From an uncultured Pirellulales bacterium (GTDB taxonomy: Bacteria; Planctomycetota; Planctomycetia; Pirellulales; Lacipirellulaceae), in assembly GCA_947258835.1 (NCBI GenBank), contig CAMYJY010000003.1, positions 1-24,092 on the forward strand: a stretch of 24,092 nucleotides of DNA, written 5' to 3'. Under the pieces are notes generated by a model. It ran no database searches, was not told the origin of the DNA, and worked only from the letters and a program-made list of their open reading frames with translations. Shown here one piece after another: positions 21,585-24,092 of the stretch. A program made the position numbers and the translations under genes. How positions within the stretch are numbered: position 1 is the stretch's first letter; each line of letters opens with the position of its first letter.

Positions 21585-22799
21585 ATGTACGACACCGACC
21601 CCATTGACCCCGTCTTGCTCGGCAAGCGGCTAACGGATGCGCGAAAATCACGAGGCGTGACGCAGGAGGCAGCGGCAGAGCATTTGGGATGCAGCCGTCC
21701 AACGCTGATCGCGATCGAGAAGGGAACTCGCACCGCCAAGCCGAATGAGATTGTCACGCTCGCTTCGCTCTACGGCCGTCAGGTGCATGAATTGGTCCGA
21801 GAGGGCGAGGCCGCGTCCGACTTGCAGCCGCACCTTCGTGCTGCCGTGGGCCAGTCAGTAACGACGACCGGAACTCTCGATGCAGCGATCACCTCGATGC
21901 AGCGCTTCGCTGAAGATTACCGTCGTCTCGAACAATTGGTTCGTGCGCCCTTGGTAACCAACTACCCTCCCGAGGTGCAGCTCGGCAATACCGATCCATC
22001 CCAACTAGCCGAGGACCTCGCCGATCAAGAGCGCCGCAGGCTCGGCCTTGGCGATCAGCCTGTGATCCACCTCCGCACGCTGCTGGAGACCGAGGTCGGA
22101 CTCCGCATCTTGTACGAAGACCTGCCATCGCAGGTTGCCGGACTGTTTGGGTACTCGGGTGATTTTGGCGGTGTCATCGCCGTTAACCGTAAGCACCCAC
22201 CCCAGCGGCGTCGGGCAACGATGGTCCACGAGTATGGCCACTTGCTGACCGAGCGCTACAAACCCGGCATTGATTACACCAACACGACTGGTCGGAAACC
22301 AGCCGGCGAACGCTTTGCAGAGGCCTTCGCGATCGCTTTTCTCGCACCGGCGACTTCGGTCCGTCGGAGGTTCAATCAGATCGTTGGGCAAAGCGGCGAC
22401 TTCCAGATCGCTGATCTTTGTCGCCTGAGCCACAACTTCTTCGTTTCTGTCGAGGCAATGGCCCTGCGGCTAGAGTATCTGCGGCTCATTCCGAAGGGAA
22501 TTCGCGATCACCTGAAAGAGTCAAAATTTAGCCCGCAGAAAGCGGCTAAGGCGCTGCAACTCAACGAACACCCGCGCACTGATGGACGATTTTCAGACCG
22601 TTATTGTTTCTTAGCCGTCCAAGCCTTCGACGCCGGACAGCTTAGTGAGGGGCAACTCGCCGCGGTGCTCCGATGCGACCGCATTGAAGCTCGAGAGATT
22701 GTCGCTCGCTACCTGGAGGCCACGGTAACCGGTAACGATGGGCAACACGATCGCATTCAAATGGATTTTGACTTCTCGCTGCTAAGCGAAAACAACTGA
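21585..22799 (+). CDS. XRE helix-turn-helix plus ImmA/IrrE zinc peptidase
   Basis: The 404-residue protein joins an XRE-type helix-turn-helix (about residues 10-65: GKRLTDARKSRGVTQEAAAEHLGCSRPTL...) to an ImmA/IrrE (COG2856) metallopeptidase. The zinc site HEYGH is at 215-219 in TMVHEYGHLLTERY, with a third ligand likely in ERFAEAF (E242 or E245). The region after 320 may be a further small domain (FSDRYCFLAVQAFDAGQLSEGQLAAVLRC). ImmA cleaves phage-type repressors, and fused XRE-ImmA proteins are often antitoxins or regulators of an adjacent gene. The ATG at 21585 has AGGGAGAACAGG upstream. The PIN gene follows after 47 bases. The protein probably represses its own operon. Confidence 0.93.
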   Translation: MYDTDPIDPVLLGKRLTDARKSRGVTQEAAAEHLGCSRPTLIAIEKGTRTAKPNEIVTLASLYGRQVHELVREGEAASDLQPHLRAAVGQSVTTTGTLDAAITSMQRFAEDYRRLEQLVRAPLVTNYPPEVQLGNTDPSQLAEDLADQERRRLGLGDQPVIHLRTLLETEVGLRILYEDLPSQVAGLFGYSGDFGGVIAVNRKHPPQRRRATMVHEYGHLLTERYKPGIDYTNTTGRKPAGERFAEAFAIAFLAPATSVRRRFNQIVGQSGDFQIADLCRLSHNFFVSVEAMALRLEYLRLIPKGIRDHLKESKFSPQKAAKALQLNEHPRTDGRFSDRYCFLAVQAFDAGQLSEGQLAAVLRCDRIEAREIVARYLEATVTGNDGQHDRIQMDFDFSLLSENN

Positions 22800-22846
22800 G
22801 GAATAGGCCGAGCAAGCCACAACGGCGAACTGCTTCAGGGAAGATT

Positions 22847-23380
22847 ATGAGCGAACGGATAGTCGATGCTTGTACCTTGATTAACCTTTACGGCTCCAAC
22901 CGGCCACTCGACATCCTCAAGTCCGTGGGTGGCATGCAGGTAACGCCGCAAGTGAGGCGTGAGTCGCTTGGCATTCGTGCCAAGGATCCAAACAAACCAG
23001 GTGAACTACGTCACGAGAAGATCGATCTTGCTGAAGCAATCGACCAAGGACTGCTTGCGGTTTGCGAACTCTCGTCAGAGGAATTTGAACTCATGGTTGC
23101 ATTCGCGTGTGATTTGGATGACGGCGAAGCGAGCAGCTTGGCCGTTGCCAAGTCGCGGAGATGGAAACTCGCGACAGATGACAAGAAAGCTCGTCGGATC
23201 GCTAATGAGAACGGAGTCACCGTCGTATCAACGAGCGAACTGCTGTATTTGTGGGCCGAAAAGGAGGGCGTCGCAGATGTCAAAGTTACCGCTGCCCTGG
23301 CGGCGATCAGTCGCTTCGCTCGCTTCTCGCCGCCAGGCGACGATCCCATGAGCGAGTGGTGGAACTGCCACTGTTCGTAG
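22847..23380 (+). CDS. PIN-domain protein, probable toxin partner of XRE-ImmA
   Basis: The 177-residue product has a PIN-like acidic pattern: D7 in RIVDACTLINLYG, E39, DDGEASSLAVAKS (D91, D92, E94) and LATDDKKARRIA (D111, D112). PIN domains are metal-dependent RNases and the commonest toxin fold in type II toxin-antitoxin loci. The sequence is longer than a VapC (about 130), with a C-terminal extension (SELLYLWAEKEGV...). The ATG at 22847 has CAGGGAAG upstream. It follows the XRE-ImmA gene by 47 bases, and this gene pairing is known as a putative toxin-antitoxin arrangement. Whether it is toxic is inferred, not shown. Confidence 0.8.
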   Translation: MSERIVDACTLINLYGSNRPLDILKSVGGMQVTPQVRRESLGIRAKDPNKPGELRHEKIDLAEAIDQGLLAVCELSSEEFELMVAFACDLDDGEASSLAVAKSRRWKLATDDKKARRIANENGVTVVSTSELLYLWAEKEGVADVKVTAALAAISRFARFSPPGDDPMSEWWNCHCS

Positions 23381-23396
23381 CAAGAAAAATGTTCAT

Positions 23397-23483
23397 TCGA
23401 GCCCCCTTTTTCTTCTTATGGAAACCGACAGCGGCACCTTGGGCCTTGCGTGTGGTCGACAGCACGGAACCGTCGAAGTCCAG
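23397..23483 (-). pseudogene. Fragment of an IS1380-type transposase
   Basis: A leftward stretch encodes LDFDGSVLSTTRKAQGAAV followed by GFHKKKKGAR. This resembles the segment around the first catalytic Asp of IS1380-family DDE transposases. No flanking transposase sequence or terminal repeats were found, so only a scrap remains. The family assignment is from memory of the motif. Confidence 0.5.
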
Positions 23484-23496
23484 TGAACCCGGTATT

Positions 23497-23604
23497 ACTC
23501 TCGGCCAAATCGGCCATCGTCCAGTCCCCGACCGATCGGCCCACGGTGCAGTGTTTCTCGACGACGGTTGCGCCCAGTGCCACCGCCAAACCGGAAACCA
23601 GCCG
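23497..23604 (-). pseudogene. Possible NeuB-like gene fragment
   Basis: A leftward frame reads LVSGLAVALGATVVEKHCTV and GRSVGDWTMADLAE. The ALGATVVEKH stretch is like the sialic/pseudaminic acid synthase family (NeuB). Only about 36 residues are recognisable. The remaining stretch up to 23950 shows no gene, repeat or RNA that I can support. Confidence 0.3.
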
Positions 23605-23950
23605 CCCTGTTCTTTATCTTCCTGTCCTCGGTTTTGGGCTCCGTCATCGGTGCGGAACCGACAGGTTTTCCACGCTGGGCGACGCGGCCGCACAGACGGT
23701 TCTGCTACGTAACCAGTTTGTCTACTGGTAGTTGCGTCTAGGGAGGCAGCTGTGGGCTGGACAACAAGTGTCCATGGGGCACCGCGCATGATAGTATGCA
23801 TGCGTACACACCCCACTCCCTGCCATGGCCACCGCCTGTGTCGAGCCCCGACCGCTCTACTGTGGGGAGGGCTGGTAACCGCTGTGCATGCAATCACTGC
23901 CGCTGCTCGAGCGCACCTTTTGTGCCGAACAGGATGGGGTTTGCTCCCAT

Positions 23951-23991
23951 GGTTGTTTCGAGGCCTACGTCCCATCAAAAGACTTTTCAGA
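23951..23991 (+). repeat. Relic of the secreted hydrolase gene
   Basis: The segment is 40/41 identical to 20360-20400, including codons for GCFEAYVPSKDFSD. Nothing upstream of 23951 resembles the hydrolase, so 23951 is a sharp junction. Two bases (TG) separate it from the 99 bp repeat. Confidence 0.9.
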
Positions 23992-24092
23992 TGAAGCGAG
24001 AGAAGTTGGCCCAATCGCTAAAAATTGGGTTGCCCGGGGCGTCAGCCCGACGTGCAAACCATGCCGCACCAGTTCCGCTCCGCTGCGGTGAA
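23965..24092 (-). CDS. Second copy of the unknown leftward gene, C-terminal part, running off the right edge
   Basis: From the right edge the frame reads HRSGAELVRHGLHVGLTP and RATQFLAIGPTSLA as in the copy at 20669. It then continues SSEKSFDGT through the fused hydrolase relic to a stop at 23965-23967. Whether the rest of the gene is intact lies outside the window. If it is, this may be the functional copy and the left one the remnant. Confidence 0.45.
   Translation of the reverse strand, partial: HRSGAELVRHGLHVGLTPRATQFLAIGPTSLASSEKSFDGT
23994..24092. repeat. 99-bp perfect direct repeat, right copy
   Basis: Identical over its whole visible length to 20671-20769 in the same orientation. 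Together they flank the accessory island with the XRE-ImmA and PIN genes. Confidence 0.97.

Noticed and set aside
23307..24014. Leftward open frame of 235 codons at the right edge
   Set aside because: Only a short part (transposase-like) looks like protein, and better fragments are in other frames. It crosses the repeat junction at 23951-23994, so it is not one gene.

Overview
The window looks like the chromosome of a planctomycete, probably from the Pirellula side of the phylum. The reasons are high GC, weak or missing Shine-Dalgarno sites before many genes, a PIN-TRAM membrane protein, a flagellar motor gene standing alone, a CitG-family gene near a QueD-like gene, and repeat-rich intergenic DNA. 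This assignment is inference from gene content, not from a marker gene.

Positions 1-7804 are transcribed leftward: an unidentified partial gene, mutS, fliG, a QueD/PTPS-like gene, a CitG-family gene and an OleB-like alpha/beta hydrolase. The spacers between them carry repeats: heptamer arrays, a palindrome that heads 21-22 bp tandem arrays, a 106 bp element with terminal inverted repeats, and strong hairpins. Positions 8018-12587 run rightward: dnaX-ybaB, rpoN and nrdR. Then scpA (leftward, convergent with nrdR), the HIT-protein/dNTPase pair and a PIN-TRAM gene (rightward), rsfS-argS (leftward, with overlapping stop and start codons) and a secreted HSL-type hydrolase (rightward).

From about 20360 to the right edge the DNA changes character. 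A 99 bp sequence at 20671-20769 recurs without a mismatch at 23994-24092, where it is fused to a 41 bp piece of the secreted hydrolase gene. Between the copies lies an accessory island: a decayed leftward gene, a cluster of inverted repeats, an operator-like promoter, a small gene of unknown function (apparently frameshifted), an XRE-ImmA (HTH plus zinc peptidase) gene, a PIN-domain gene, and scraps of a transposase and possibly of a NeuB-like gene. The three-gene unit resembles a toxin-antitoxin or protease-controlled regulatory module.

The housekeeping genes cover replication (dnaX), mismatch repair (mutS), dNTP control (nrdR, dNTPase), chromosome segregation (scpA), sigma-54 transcription (rpoN), ribosome silencing and tRNA charging (rsfS-argS). 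The main surprises are repeats that have entered genes in frame (12 heptamers in mutS, a duplicated repeat in the dNTPase, and heptamers encoding the CitG C-terminus), a nine-A slippage site in dnaX, and a near-identical 31 bp sequence on both sides of rpoN.
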